Shown here in pieces: positions 7,794 to 15,787 of a DNA stretch of 64,000 nt (the stretch's first letter is position 1; each line of letters starts with the position of its first letter). This DNA is from JANQJA01 sp047947185 (GTDB lineage Bacteria > Pseudomonadota > Gammaproteobacteria > Pseudomonadales > Azotimanducaceae). The position numbers and the translations under genes were made by a program. The notes below the pieces were generated by a model that saw only the letters and a program-made list of their open reading frames with translations, had not been told where the DNA came from and searched no databases. The DNA lies in the NCBI GenBank assembly GCA_047947185.1, contig CP170502.1:5146001-5210000 (forward strand), read 5' to 3'.

Positions 7794-9104
7794 TCAGCTG
7801 ACTGAGATCAGGGTAAAAGTGGTGTTGTCTATGGTGACCTGGTCACCCGGTTCAAGGCGAGTGCTGCCTGATATCATCCGGCCGTTCAGTGTAATCCCCT
7901 CGCTGCTGACCACCTCGAGCCAGGTTTCCTGGCCTCGTTGGGAAAGAGTGCACCGGGCGTTACTCTCTGCGAGAACGGGTCTGCCATCGGCCACGCCGGC
8001 AATTGGCAGGGCAGTACCTATGGCAAACGCCTGGTGGCCCGCCAGCAGGTGGGTTGCCCGGGCTGTCTCTTCCCTGCTGGCGGCGGGTGCACCGGTGCGG
8101 CGGAGCGGCAGGCTGGTGGTGTAGGACACGGGACCTTCCCGGGTTGTGATGAATTCCAGATGCCGGTTGACGCCCTCAACCACACTGCTGTCTGCGAGGT
8201 AGACGAGGTCAGCACCGGTCACCAGGGAAAGTGAATCCTCCAGTCCCGGGAAACCACGAAAGCGGTCGCTGACAAACAGGCAAGCCTGTTCACCGGCAGG
8301 CACATGCTCACGGATCAGCTGGACAATCTGCGGATACACCGTGGCGCAGGCTGAAATCAGCTGGTCCTGGGATACCACAACCTCGTAGCTTTGTGTCCCT
8401 AGATCCAGTTCAAACGTCTGTGCCCTTGCCCGACCCAGGCCCGCAATCCAGTTCGGCAGGGTGTCATACAACCGCTGCTCGCTGACGGCCTGGTGCATGG
8501 GATCGTATCGGGATGCCTGGATAAACTGGCCGGCGATGGTATTTGCCCAGCGATCCCACAGGGTAAACAGGCCGGTGTCAGTTACGGTCAACGTTTCCAG
8601 GCGACGCAGTGATGTCCCGGCCTTGAGGACTGTCAGTGTGGTTCGGTGCAGGAAGATGTCCAGGTGCAAAAGCGTGGTGTTTTGTGCCTGGCCGGCAACC
8701 GCTGCGAGGGAAGAATCAGCCAGGCCGGCAACCGCAATACCACATTCTTTTGCCATCCCCAGAATCAGTCCCAACTGCTGCCTGGTGTAGAACCCGGGGA
8801 CGGCAAAAACAGCCTGGTCGGCCCGCCCGTCCAGTTCGGTCCACACCTGCTCCAGATGCGCAAAAGCGAGATCCGCGTGGTGGCGAACCGTTTCAGTGGC
8901 GCCCTGGAGAGGATCCGTGTTCAGCTGGTTCCAGAAGCGGTTGTTGGTCCAGCGCGGCAGCAGGCGCGCGTTTTTCTGGCCCTGCTCACCAACCAGCAGC
9001 CTGTCACCATCCATTACCGCATATCCCGGGCTGGTGAGGCAGATATTGCCGTCTATTGCCGCCCGGAGGCCGGCGTCGTTGATTTCGATAATGGCCGTCG
9101 ACAC
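7794..9104 (-). CDS. Degenerate Hsp70/actin-fold protein with FHA-like C-terminus
   Basis: A 436-residue protein without signal peptide or membrane helix, so probably cytoplasmic. Residues about 1-340 resemble the Hsp70/DnaK nucleotide-binding fold (QAVFAVPGFYTRQQ, then GLILGMAKECGIAVAGLADS, like DnaK's helix after the VP strand). However, the glycine-rich phosphate loops are gone: the second loop reads LHLDIFLHRTTLTVL where DnaK has DLGGGTFD. The last ~75 residues look like an FHA beta-sandwich (ITLNGRMI, then LEPGDQV) but lack the clear Ser/His pair that reads phosphothreonine. I infer a scaffold rather than an ATPase. It lies between the MotA-like and vWA genes. Confidence 0.68.
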   Translation of the reverse strand: MSTAIIEINDAGLRAAIDGNICLTSPGYAVMDGDRLLVGEQGQKNARLLPRWTNNRFWNQLNTDPLQGATETVRHHADLAFAHLEQVWTELDGRADQAVFAVPGFYTRQQLGLILGMAKECGIAVAGLADSSLAAVAGQAQNTTLLHLDIFLHRTTLTVLKAGTSLRRLETLTVTDTGLFTLWDRWANTIAGQFIQASRYDPMHQAVSEQRLYDTLPNWIAGLGRARAQTFELDLGTQSYEVVVSQDQLISACATVYPQIVQLIREHVPAGEQACLFVSDRFRGFPGLEDSLSLVTGADLVYLADSSVVEGVNRHLEFITTREGPVSYTTSLPLRRTGAPAASREETARATHLLAGHQAFAIGTALPIAGVADGRPVLAESNARCTLSQRGQETWLEVVSSEGITLNGRMISGSTRLEPGDQVTIDNTTFTLISVS

Positions 9105-9119
9105 GCGTTAGTCTCCCGT

Positions 9120-9914
9120 CTAGTTTTGCAGGTTACGTATGAGGCGGGTGTCACAGTAGTCCTCTGCGTCCAGCACCAGGCGCTCCTGTGCCAATTGCAA
9201 CTGGTGCAGCAGGAACATGACCAGGATACTGATCAAGAGAGCAACAAACGTCGAATTGAATGCCACCCCCAGGCTCTGGGTTACACCGGCAATATCACCC
9301 TGTACAGCTTTATGGGCCTGTGACAGCGCCTGACCAATACCACGTACCGTGCCCAAAAACCCGATGGACGGAATGGCCCAGGCAATATACCGGATCATGG
9401 ACAACTCCGAATCCAGTCGTTCGGATTCCGATTCGCAGATCGCCTGGACCGCATTGGAGACGTCCTGGATATTGCGTGTGGAGCGAAAGCGGTGCAGGGC
9501 CGTGAGCAGCGCTCTCGGCAGGAGAAACCCCTGTTCCTCGGGCGACAGCGCCTGGATCGGCCGCGAAAATTCCCGCGCATCTTCCGGCAGGATACTTCTT
9601 CCCTCGGTGACCGGCACCAGGTCCAGCACCATGACCCGGCGTTCACGTGCGGTTTGCCAGGCCTTGTAGCCCATCAGGGAAATTGCCCAGAGCATCAGGA
9701 TAAAACAGGCTTCCTGCTCGAAATCCCGGATGACCACGTAGGTTGATCGCTCCGGCACATAGTCGGGGTTGGCGTTGATCTGCATTGCCTGCTCTTCGAG
9801 TACGAGGCGCGCATTGGGCCGAATAATGCTGACGTATATGCCATGCACAATGATGATGGCGATAATCAGCGAAAAGAGCTGGTAAATGAATTCAACGGGG
9901 ATCTGTTTTTTCAA
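9120..9914 (-). CDS. MotA/TolQ/ExbB-family proton-channel protein
   Basis: A 264-residue inner-membrane protein with helices at about 10-30, 68-86, 168-190 and 216-240. The family region is clear: WAIPSIGFLGTVRGIGQAL followed by GVTQSLGVAFNSTFVALLIS, as in the third and fourth helices of ExbB/TolQ/MotA. In known systems five such subunits surround two ExbD/MotB helices and conduct protons to drive movement. The cytoplasmic loop between helices 2 and 3 is about 80 residues. The likely partners are the two vWA proteins encoded downstream, since no ordinary ExbD/TolR/MotB gene is present. It follows the 87-residue secreted protein by 17 bases. Confidence 0.88.
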   Translation of the reverse strand: MKKQIPVEFIYQLFSLIIAIIIVHGIYVSIIRPNARLVLEEQAMQINANPDYVPERSTYVVIRDFEQEACFILMLWAISLMGYKAWQTARERRVMVLDLVPVTEGRSILPEDAREFSRPIQALSPEEQGFLLPRALLTALHRFRSTRNIQDVSNAVQAICESESERLDSELSMIRYIAWAIPSIGFLGTVRGIGQALSQAHKAVQGDIAGVTQSLGVAFNSTFVALLISILVMFLLHQLQLAQERLVLDAEDYCDTRLIRNLQN

Positions 9915-9931
9915 GAGACTGTCCTGGCTCG

Positions 9932-10195
9932 TTAGATATTGGTAGGGAAGTCGACGGGTTTATCCACATCAATTTCTTCACTGGGGACAAACGTCTCCAG
10001 CGTCTGTCTCACCGTTTCCTGCAGGTTACCGGGCGGCGCACCCAGGCTGCTGTCCGGTTGTGGCGTGACATCTTCCTCAGATGTTGGGCCAGGCGGCGTT
10101 GTCACGGTGGCGGACGCCGGCTCGGGGTTTTCCTCCGGCGCTGATGCTGCCGGGGCGCTGAAACAGACAAGCAACAGCAGGGCCAGTAACTTCAT
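9932..10195 (-). CDS. Small secreted proline-rich protein of unknown function
   Basis: An 87-residue product with a signal peptide (MKLLALLLLVCFSAPAASA) and a proline/glutamate/threonine-rich, probably disordered mature part that ends in VDKPVDFPTNI. I recognise no family. Its ATG shares the ATGA overlap with the stop of the PEGA-FGE gene, so translation is coupled and the gene is unlikely to be spurious. Being embedded between the PEGA-FGE and MotA-like genes, it may be a small periplasmic linker or accessory subunit of that complex. This is inference from position only. Confidence 0.7.
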   Translation of the reverse strand: MKLLALLLLVCFSAPAASAPEENPEPASATVTTPPGPTSEEDVTPQPDSSLGAPPGNLQETVRQTLETFVPSEEIDVDKPVDFPTNI

Positions 10196-12246
10196 TCCAG
10201 GTACCTCGCCACCCTGAAGCCGATTTCCGGTTTTGGTTCGTACCCGTAATCGCGGTAGGTCCAGCGCAGTTCGCTGAATCGGCCATGGGTAAAGTTTGAG
10301 CCTCTGACCACGTGGTATTGGCCCTCAGCGGGGCCAGCAGGATCTGTCAGTGGCTCGGGTTCAAGGGCAATGGAGTAGTAGTCGTGTATCCATTCCGACA
10401 CGTTACCGGCGAGATCATGGATACCAAACGCGTTGGGCTTGAAAGAACCCACCGGCGAGGTGCCGCGATAGGTGTCGTTATATCCCTCGAGATGGTAGGG
10501 CACCATGTTGGCGGCTGAGATGTCTGCATAGTTGGCGTCCACCCCGGTGGGTGGCATGGCATTACCCCAGGGGAAGCGGCTGGGTGTGGGGCCATCGGCA
10601 TACCTTGCCGCATAGGCCCATTCGGCCTCGGTGGGTAATCGATAGCCGGTATTCATTGGCATAACAGCCACGTAGCGAGAGTTGCGCAGTTCGTAGGCCG
10701 CGGGCAGCCCCTCCTGCTCGCTTAACCAGTTGCAGAAGCGGGCCGCGGCATCCCAGGAAATGTTGACCACTGGACGATCGTCGCCGGTGAGTACCGACCG
10801 CCACAGAATCCCGGAATCGTGGGACGGGTCAAACTGCCTGTACAGGGCATTGCTGACCTCAAAGGTGGACAGGTAATAGGGGCGCGTGAGTTTGACAGTT
10901 TTTTCGATTTCGTTTGAACGTCGGCCGGGTTCACGGCGTCCTGCACCCATGGTCAACGCATCGGGAATAATCAGGCGAAACGCCAGGCCCGAGGCCGTAA
11001 TCGTTTCGGCAATGGCATCAACCCTGGCCTGCTCTTCAGTCTTGAGTTGGACAAAAAGCTGCTGGGCAAGCCCGGGTTGCGGCGTAACGCTGGTGGTAAA
11101 CGGGGCATAACCCGGCTTGCGGATTTCCAGTTCATGGGAACGTGCCGGGAGTTCGAGTCGGGCGCCAGGCGTGCCCACTGACTGCCCGTCTATCAGCAGT
11201 TCTGTTCCATCCGGCTCCACCCGCAGGCGTATGACCCCAAGCACTGGTTCAAGGCGTGTATTCAGCACCACATCCTCTTCTGGCCTCACCTGGACCTGCT
11301 GAACAGACGTCACAAATCCGGCCCGGGACAGGACAACCTTGACAGGTGCACCCGGTGGCAGCTTGAGTTCAAGCGGTGTCTGGCCCCGGTACTGCCCCTC
11401 AATGGTCACGTTGGCACCGGAGGGTTCCGACTTGATCAAAGCGGTGCCGTCAGCACGTACCAGCGTGGCCGTGGGCAGCGTCTGGGACACGCCGGCAACA
11501 ACGTCAACCAGGGTCTGCCAGGTCTTGTATCCCTGTTGCCTGACCTGCACCTGGCGGGTGCCTTCCAGCATTTCCACGGTGGCGGGTGTCACGCCCGCCG
11601 GTTCACCATCAACCTGTATTTGGGCACCCGCGGGCAGGCTGGTCAGGCTGACTTCAGCCCAGGCAGGTTCGAGGTCAACTTGCAGTGTCTGTTCCACGCG
11701 CCTGCCTTCAATGTCTATTTCCGTATCAAACGATCGATAACGGTCGGAGCGCAGGCTGATGTCATGCAGCCCCGGCGAAATGGCATCCAGCGTCAGCGGG
11801 GTTGTGCCAACCAGCGCCTGGTCCAGGTAAACGTCCGCCACGCCCGAGGGTGTACTGGTGATCGTCAGGATGCCGGGCAGTTTTTGCATGGCAAACGCAA
11901 ACATCTGGTCAGCCTCTCGTGTCACTTCAACGGTTTCGTACAGTACTTCATAACCCTCAAGTGTTGCCTGTATGCGATAAACGCCGGGCAACATGAGATA
12001 GCGCCCGCCGAGCGGATAACTGAAGAAGCCTTCGGTCACCGAAAAGGCTGTTGGCTGGGGAGAAATGTCAAACCGGACGGCACTGGCCAGGAACATGAAT
12101 GCCGCGGCCATGGCCAACAGGACAAAAGTCAATCCGATCAGGACGGGTACAGGGCCGGGGCGCAGGCGACGTCGGCGCCGGCCGGCCGTCGCACGCTGAA
12201 ATGGCGTTGGTTCAATCGCCAGGTTGTCGTCAGGATTCTCACTCAT
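10192..12246 (-). CDS. Membrane-anchored PEGA-repeat protein with FGE-sulfatase (formylglycine-enzyme-like) domain
   Basis: A 684-residue protein. I take the ATG at 12246, which forms an ATGA overlap with the upstream stop; an ATG seven codons earlier is possible. A cytoplasmic Arg-rich tail leads to one membrane helix (about residues 33-56). Several PEGA-type beta repeats follow (for example LTSLPAGAQIQVDGEPAGVTP, and KSEPSGANVTIEGQYRGQTP), residues about 60-400. An FGE-sulfatase domain fills about 440-684, with GYRLPTEAEWAYAARY, LAGNVSEWIHDYY and a final GFRVARYLE. The paired cysteines of true formylglycine-generating enzyme are absent (GFRVA, not GFRCA), so I infer a binding or structural role in the periplasm. 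The next gene starts within its stop. Confidence 0.85.
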   Translation of the reverse strand: MSENPDDNLAIEPTPFQRATAGRRRRRLRPGPVPVLIGLTFVLLAMAAAFMFLASAVRFDISPQPTAFSVTEGFFSYPLGGRYLMLPGVYRIQATLEGYEVLYETVEVTREADQMFAFAMQKLPGILTITSTPSGVADVYLDQALVGTTPLTLDAISPGLHDISLRSDRYRSFDTEIDIEGRRVEQTLQVDLEPAWAEVSLTSLPAGAQIQVDGEPAGVTPATVEMLEGTRQVQVRQQGYKTWQTLVDVVAGVSQTLPTATLVRADGTALIKSEPSGANVTIEGQYRGQTPLELKLPPGAPVKVVLSRAGFVTSVQQVQVRPEEDVVLNTRLEPVLGVIRLRVEPDGTELLIDGQSVGTPGARLELPARSHELEIRKPGYAPFTTSVTPQPGLAQQLFVQLKTEEQARVDAIAETITASGLAFRLIIPDALTMGAGRREPGRRSNEIEKTVKLTRPYYLSTFEVSNALYRQFDPSHDSGILWRSVLTGDDRPVVNISWDAAARFCNWLSEQEGLPAAYELRNSRYVAVMPMNTGYRLPTEAEWAYAARYADGPTPSRFPWGNAMPPTGVDANYADISAANMVPYHLEGYNDTYRGTSPVGSFKPNAFGIHDLAGNVSEWIHDYYSIALEPEPLTDPAGPAEGQYHVVRGSNFTHGRFSELRWTYRDYGYEPKPEIGFRVARYLE

Positions 12247-14534
12247 CCCTGGATTTTCTCGGTACAACTGACCTGGATGGGGGGTGGCGGACGCCCCCCC
12301 AGCAGGGTCAGTTCAACTTCAACATCACGATAGCCACGCCGCTTGCCGACAATCGTGTAGCGACCGGGGATCAGTTCAAGGGTTGTGCGGTCGAGTGCCC
12401 CCAGGTTGCCCACGCGATAAACAGTAATATCGGTACGCTGGTCCGACTGAATCTCCACCGGGATCTTGATGCGGGCCAGCGAAATATGTACCGAGAGATC
12501 ACTGATCTGCTGTTTTGTCCGTTCGGGGGGTGACGGGATTCGGGCCGCTGCTGCAAGTGCGCGCCGCGCAGCGCCAAGCTCCTCGTCTGAGGCAAGCAGG
12601 GTTGGCTGGTCCAGAAACCGCTGGAGTTCTTCTTCCAGCGCGGCGCGTGCGCGCGTGCGCTCCAGCCCTTCTGCAGCAAACACCAGGGTCGGGTCCAGAT
12701 CGAGCAGTGTTTCATAGGTGGTTATGGCGGCTGACCAGTCGGCAGCTGTTTCCTGGGCCTCGGCTTGCGCACGAAGTTCCCGGATCTTGCGCTGGGCAAT
12801 GGCCACCTCAACCTGTTGCAGTCCGTCGGATGGCTCGGCAGAGCCGGGCCTGATGGAACTGGCCCGGTTGAAGGCAGCGCGCGCGGCAGCAAAATCTTCG
12901 GTGGCCAGTGCCGCAAGGCCCTCTGACATGGCGGCATTAAATGCCTGCAAGGCAACTTTGTCAGCGAGTCGACGTTTGGCCGCAAGTGCCGGTTGCCAGC
13001 GCCCGTCCAGTGCGAGGGCTTCATTTATCTTGTCCTGAGCGGCCGCGAGTTTACCATCACCTTCCAGGAACTCGGTCTCGGCCAGCAGGGCCGACAATTG
13101 CTCAAGGTTTTCAGCCCGGGTGAGCTTTTGCCGTGCGTCTGTATCCGTTGGGTCTATGGCAGTGACGATGGTAAAAGCACGGATGGCTGCCGTGGCGTCA
13201 CCCGCTTCAATCGCTGTATCACCCAGGCGCTCGTTCTCAGCCAGAATGTCCGGTATGTCCGCGACCAGCTGTTCCAACTGGCTTTTGGCCTCGCCATATT
13301 GCTGCAAGGCAAGGTCGAACTGGCTGTCCCGGTAGGCCTGGTCTGCACTTGCGGCCAGGTCGGTTGCTGTCCGATAGGGCTGCTGCCCCCAGATCTGTAC
13401 GCCCGTGTCCTCCAGTTTCACCTGCAACCGGAGCAATTCCCGCGCAACCTGTTGACCTTCTGCCTCCAGTTGCTGCTGGCGTGCCTGCTCGAGTGGCGTC
13501 AGGGCGGGCGCCGGCGGCGTCGTGACTGGCGCAGTACCACCGGGGTTTGTACTGGCCGGCGCGGTGGCCGATGCAGATGTCGGTGGCGCTGATGTGGGCA
13601 GTTCAGGATCAGGCAACAGGAAAAAGACTGCCACGGCAACACCCATCAGCAGGGCAAACCCCGCGTAGGCGGCACCCGCTGACATGACCTGGCGTTCCCT
13701 GGCTGGTCGATGGGTTTGAGGCGTCACTCCAACAGATGTGCCAGCTGCTGCCGCGCGCCTGAATGAGCCGGCCGGTTCAATGGGCGCGTCTGCCTCGCCA
13801 AGTGCAAACGCCTGTACCAGTGCCTTGATTTCAGGCAGGTCGGTGGGGCGTTCCCAGTGATTTTCGCTCAGCATGTCGAGCACAAGTTGCTTCAGCTCTG
13901 CCGGTACCGGTCGGGTAGTTTCGAGGTTTTTGCTACCCGCGGCTGCAGTTTTGCCTGTCAGCGCTACAAACAGTAACTGGCCCAGCGAAAAAATGTCATC
14001 AGACGGATCGGGCCTGTTGCCCTTTTGGGCCTGGGGACTCAGAAAGGGCTGGTAATCTTCCTCGGCCCCGGACGCAGCGGGTAAAGCGAAGTCGGTAATA
14101 TGGAGCACGCCACGGTCATCGACCAACAGATTGCCCGGATGCAGCCGGCCATGGGCCACACCAACACTGTGGGCATAGGCCAGGGCAGAAAAGAGCTGTT
14201 CGTACACTGGCCAGCCACGATCGAGTGGCTGGTGCTGGAGCGGACTGGCACTCCGCACCAGGCGGGATACAACAAAGTCGATGCCGTCATGGTTGTTGAG
14301 GGCAAGTACACGGGCGATATTGGGGTGCACCAGGCCCCGGGTGGCGTTGATGGCCTGTGTCATTTCGCCGCGCAGCCCGGTGGCGAGGGGCGCCTCGAAA
14401 ATTTTCAGCAGTACCCGTTCGCCCAGTTGCGTGTCCAGCGCAATCCACTGCTGAACGCCATCACGCTGGCTCACCCGCTGCAGCAGGGAATAGTCGACAG
14501 AGAATTCCTGTCCTTCGACCAGTTGGAGCGTCAT
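12243..14534 (-). CDS. Membrane pseudokinase with periplasmic TPR-like and PEGA-like regions
   Basis: A 763-residue protein with an N-terminal Ser/Thr-kinase fold (residues about 15-245), one membrane helix (about 287-307), a Pro/Thr-rich linker, a long helical TPR-like and coiled-coil region (about 345-680) and a PEGA-like C-terminus. The kinase keeps the ATP lysine (VLLKIFE, Lys44) and the subdomain IX Asp (DDIFSLGQLLF). The catalytic loop reads HGRLHPGN (residues 128-135), where active kinases have HRDLKPEN, so the catalytic Asp is Arg. DFG has become DFA (148-150). It is therefore probably a pseudokinase that senses or scaffolds. Its stop overlaps the PEGA-FGE start. Confidence 0.85.
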   Translation of the reverse strand: MTLQLVEGQEFSVDYSLLQRVSQRDGVQQWIALDTQLGERVLLKIFEAPLATGLRGEMTQAINATRGLVHPNIARVLALNNHDGIDFVVSRLVRSASPLQHQPLDRGWPVYEQLFSALAYAHSVGVAHGRLHPGNLLVDDRGVLHITDFALPAASGAEEDYQPFLSPQAQKGNRPDPSDDIFSLGQLLFVALTGKTAAAGSKNLETTRPVPAELKQLVLDMLSENHWERPTDLPEIKALVQAFALGEADAPIEPAGSFRRAAAAGTSVGVTPQTHRPARERQVMSAGAAYAGFALLMGVAVAVFFLLPDPELPTSAPPTSASATAPASTNPGGTAPVTTPPAPALTPLEQARQQQLEAEGQQVARELLRLQVKLEDTGVQIWGQQPYRTATDLAASADQAYRDSQFDLALQQYGEAKSQLEQLVADIPDILAENERLGDTAIEAGDATAAIRAFTIVTAIDPTDTDARQKLTRAENLEQLSALLAETEFLEGDGKLAAAQDKINEALALDGRWQPALAAKRRLADKVALQAFNAAMSEGLAALATEDFAAARAAFNRASSIRPGSAEPSDGLQQVEVAIAQRKIRELRAQAEAQETAADWSAAITTYETLLDLDPTLVFAAEGLERTRARAALEEELQRFLDQPTLLASDEELGAARRALAAAARIPSPPERTKQQISDLSVHISLARIKIPVEIQSDQRTDITVYRVGNLGALDRTTLELIPGRYTIVGKRRGYRDVEVELTLLGGRPPPPIQVSCTEKIQG

Positions 14535-14562
14535 AGGCCAATCAGTATTCCGAAAAAGGGGG

Positions 14563-15753
14563 CTATTCTACCGGAAGACCTGTTTCTTCCGCGTAAATTT
14601 GCCGGAGAATTGCCCGCCACTGTTGGTACTGTGCATCTGCGGTACCGGTCAGTTCGATGGTCCTGCCCTCGATATCCAGCACAAAAGGCGTAATTTCCGC
14701 ACCCAGTGACTGGGAAAGCTCGCGGAGTGACTCCTCGTGTATTTCTGCTTCCTTGAGGCGATCCATACCACTCTTGATTGCGCCGATACCGCCAGCAACG
14801 GCACCAACGGCCGCAGCGTCACCCGCCCATGTGGTGGATTCGCTGCCGGCATAAATGCCCGCTGCCACCAGCGCTGCACCGCCCAGCAGGCGGTTGCGGG
14901 CCTGTTTCTCCATCAGGCGCTGCCTGATGGCCTCATCGTAAGTGGCAAAACGCCACTCATCATAAGAGGGTTTCATGTCGCGATAGAACTTGCCGTAGTA
15001 GTCATCCAGCGTGTCAACAAAAAGGAATTCCCGTTCCTTGATCGTTTCGACACGCTGCAGCATGGCGTTATCTTCTGCCGGCAATTGCGTGACTTCAAGT
15101 CGGCCGCGTTTCTCGACCAGGTATTCGCGAAAGGCCTCGGGGGATAGCGAACTGGCGTAGCGCAGGGCCGCCACGCGTCGGACTGCAGCGATCTCGGGCT
15201 GGCTCAACTCGTCGCGCCGCTGCAACAGGTCATCAGCTATCTGATTGTAGAAGTCCTGGAAAGGATCTTCTTTGGGTCGTTCGTAGGAATACTTGCTGGC
15301 TGCATCCTCGTAAACCCCGCTGATCCAGGTTCTGCCGCTGGCGTCAACGGCAGTCATGCGCGCCTTCAGCCGTTCGCCGTCAGACTGCAGGATTTCGCCA
15401 CTGATGGTGATGTCGACAGCCTCCGAGGCCTCAGGCGTCACTCTCACGGCACCCCAGTTGCCGGTTCGTTCCAGCGTGTCCTTCAACTGGTAGGCAATGT
15501 ACTGTGATTCGGCGCGGCGAACGTCCGGTACAATCAGCTGTTTCTCAATTTCCTTCTCGGAATCGGGAATGCCAGGGGCGAGTGGCAGGATACCGATGTC
15601 CAGCAGCAGTTCCGGTGGCATGAATACCGTCGACTGCCGGGCTGGCGTCGAATTGGCGTTGACAATTTCCGTCGACGTACATGCCTGCAGCAGAAAGAGG
15701 ACTGCGAGAACAGCGCCCTGGCTAACGGTGGTATACGGCTTTCTCTCTAACAT
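14563..15753 (-). CDS. Predicted lipoprotein, function unknown
   Basis: A 396-residue protein whose signal peptide ends in a lipobox (LFLLQAC), so it is probably lipidated at Cys25. The N-terminal half (about residues 45-160) has the look of a stress-type outer-membrane lipoprotein domain, with ISGEILQSDGERLKARMTAVDASG. A glycine/alanine-rich stretch follows (about 290-320, RLLGGAALVAAGIYAG and AVAGGIGAIKSG) that may be a buried or membrane-associated helix. I recognise no named family. It stops 28 bases before the pseudokinase gene and starts 34 bases after the upstream lipoprotein, on the same strand. That makes it part of the same run, and its product may be the outer-membrane end of the complex. 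Confidence 0.72.
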   Translation of the reverse strand: MLERKPYTTVSQGAVLAVLFLLQACTSTEIVNANSTPARQSTVFMPPELLLDIGILPLAPGIPDSEKEIEKQLIVPDVRRAESQYIAYQLKDTLERTGNWGAVRVTPEASEAVDITISGEILQSDGERLKARMTAVDASGRTWISGVYEDAASKYSYERPKEDPFQDFYNQIADDLLQRRDELSQPEIAAVRRVAALRYASSLSPEAFREYLVEKRGRLEVTQLPAEDNAMLQRVETIKEREFLFVDTLDDYYGKFYRDMKPSYDEWRFATYDEAIRQRLMEKQARNRLLGGAALVAAGIYAGSESTTWAGDAAAVGAVAGGIGAIKSGMDRLKEAEIHEESLRELSQSLGAEITPFVLDIEGRTIELTGTADAQYQQWRAILRQIYAEETGLPVE

Positions 15754-15787
15754 AATTTTGCTGGTTCAAATGGATTTGAATGGGACG

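Noticed and set aside
8646..9323. 225-codon plus-strand open frame antisense to the Hsp70-like and MotA-like genes
   Set aside because: No family likeness, lies wholly over two conserved minus-strand genes, and arises from high GC content.
5699..14534. Zorya-type defence system or flagellar/Tol motor
   Set aside because: There is no ZorC/ZorD-type helicase or nuclease and no OmpA-like MotB domain. The MotA-like gene is alone with vWA partners, so only the motor-like idea is kept.
7794..14534. Type VI secretion regulatory genes (kinase, FHA, FGE domains)
   Set aside because: No sheath, spike, baseplate, TssM or ClpV gene is present, and the kinase is degenerate. The similarity is only in domain types.
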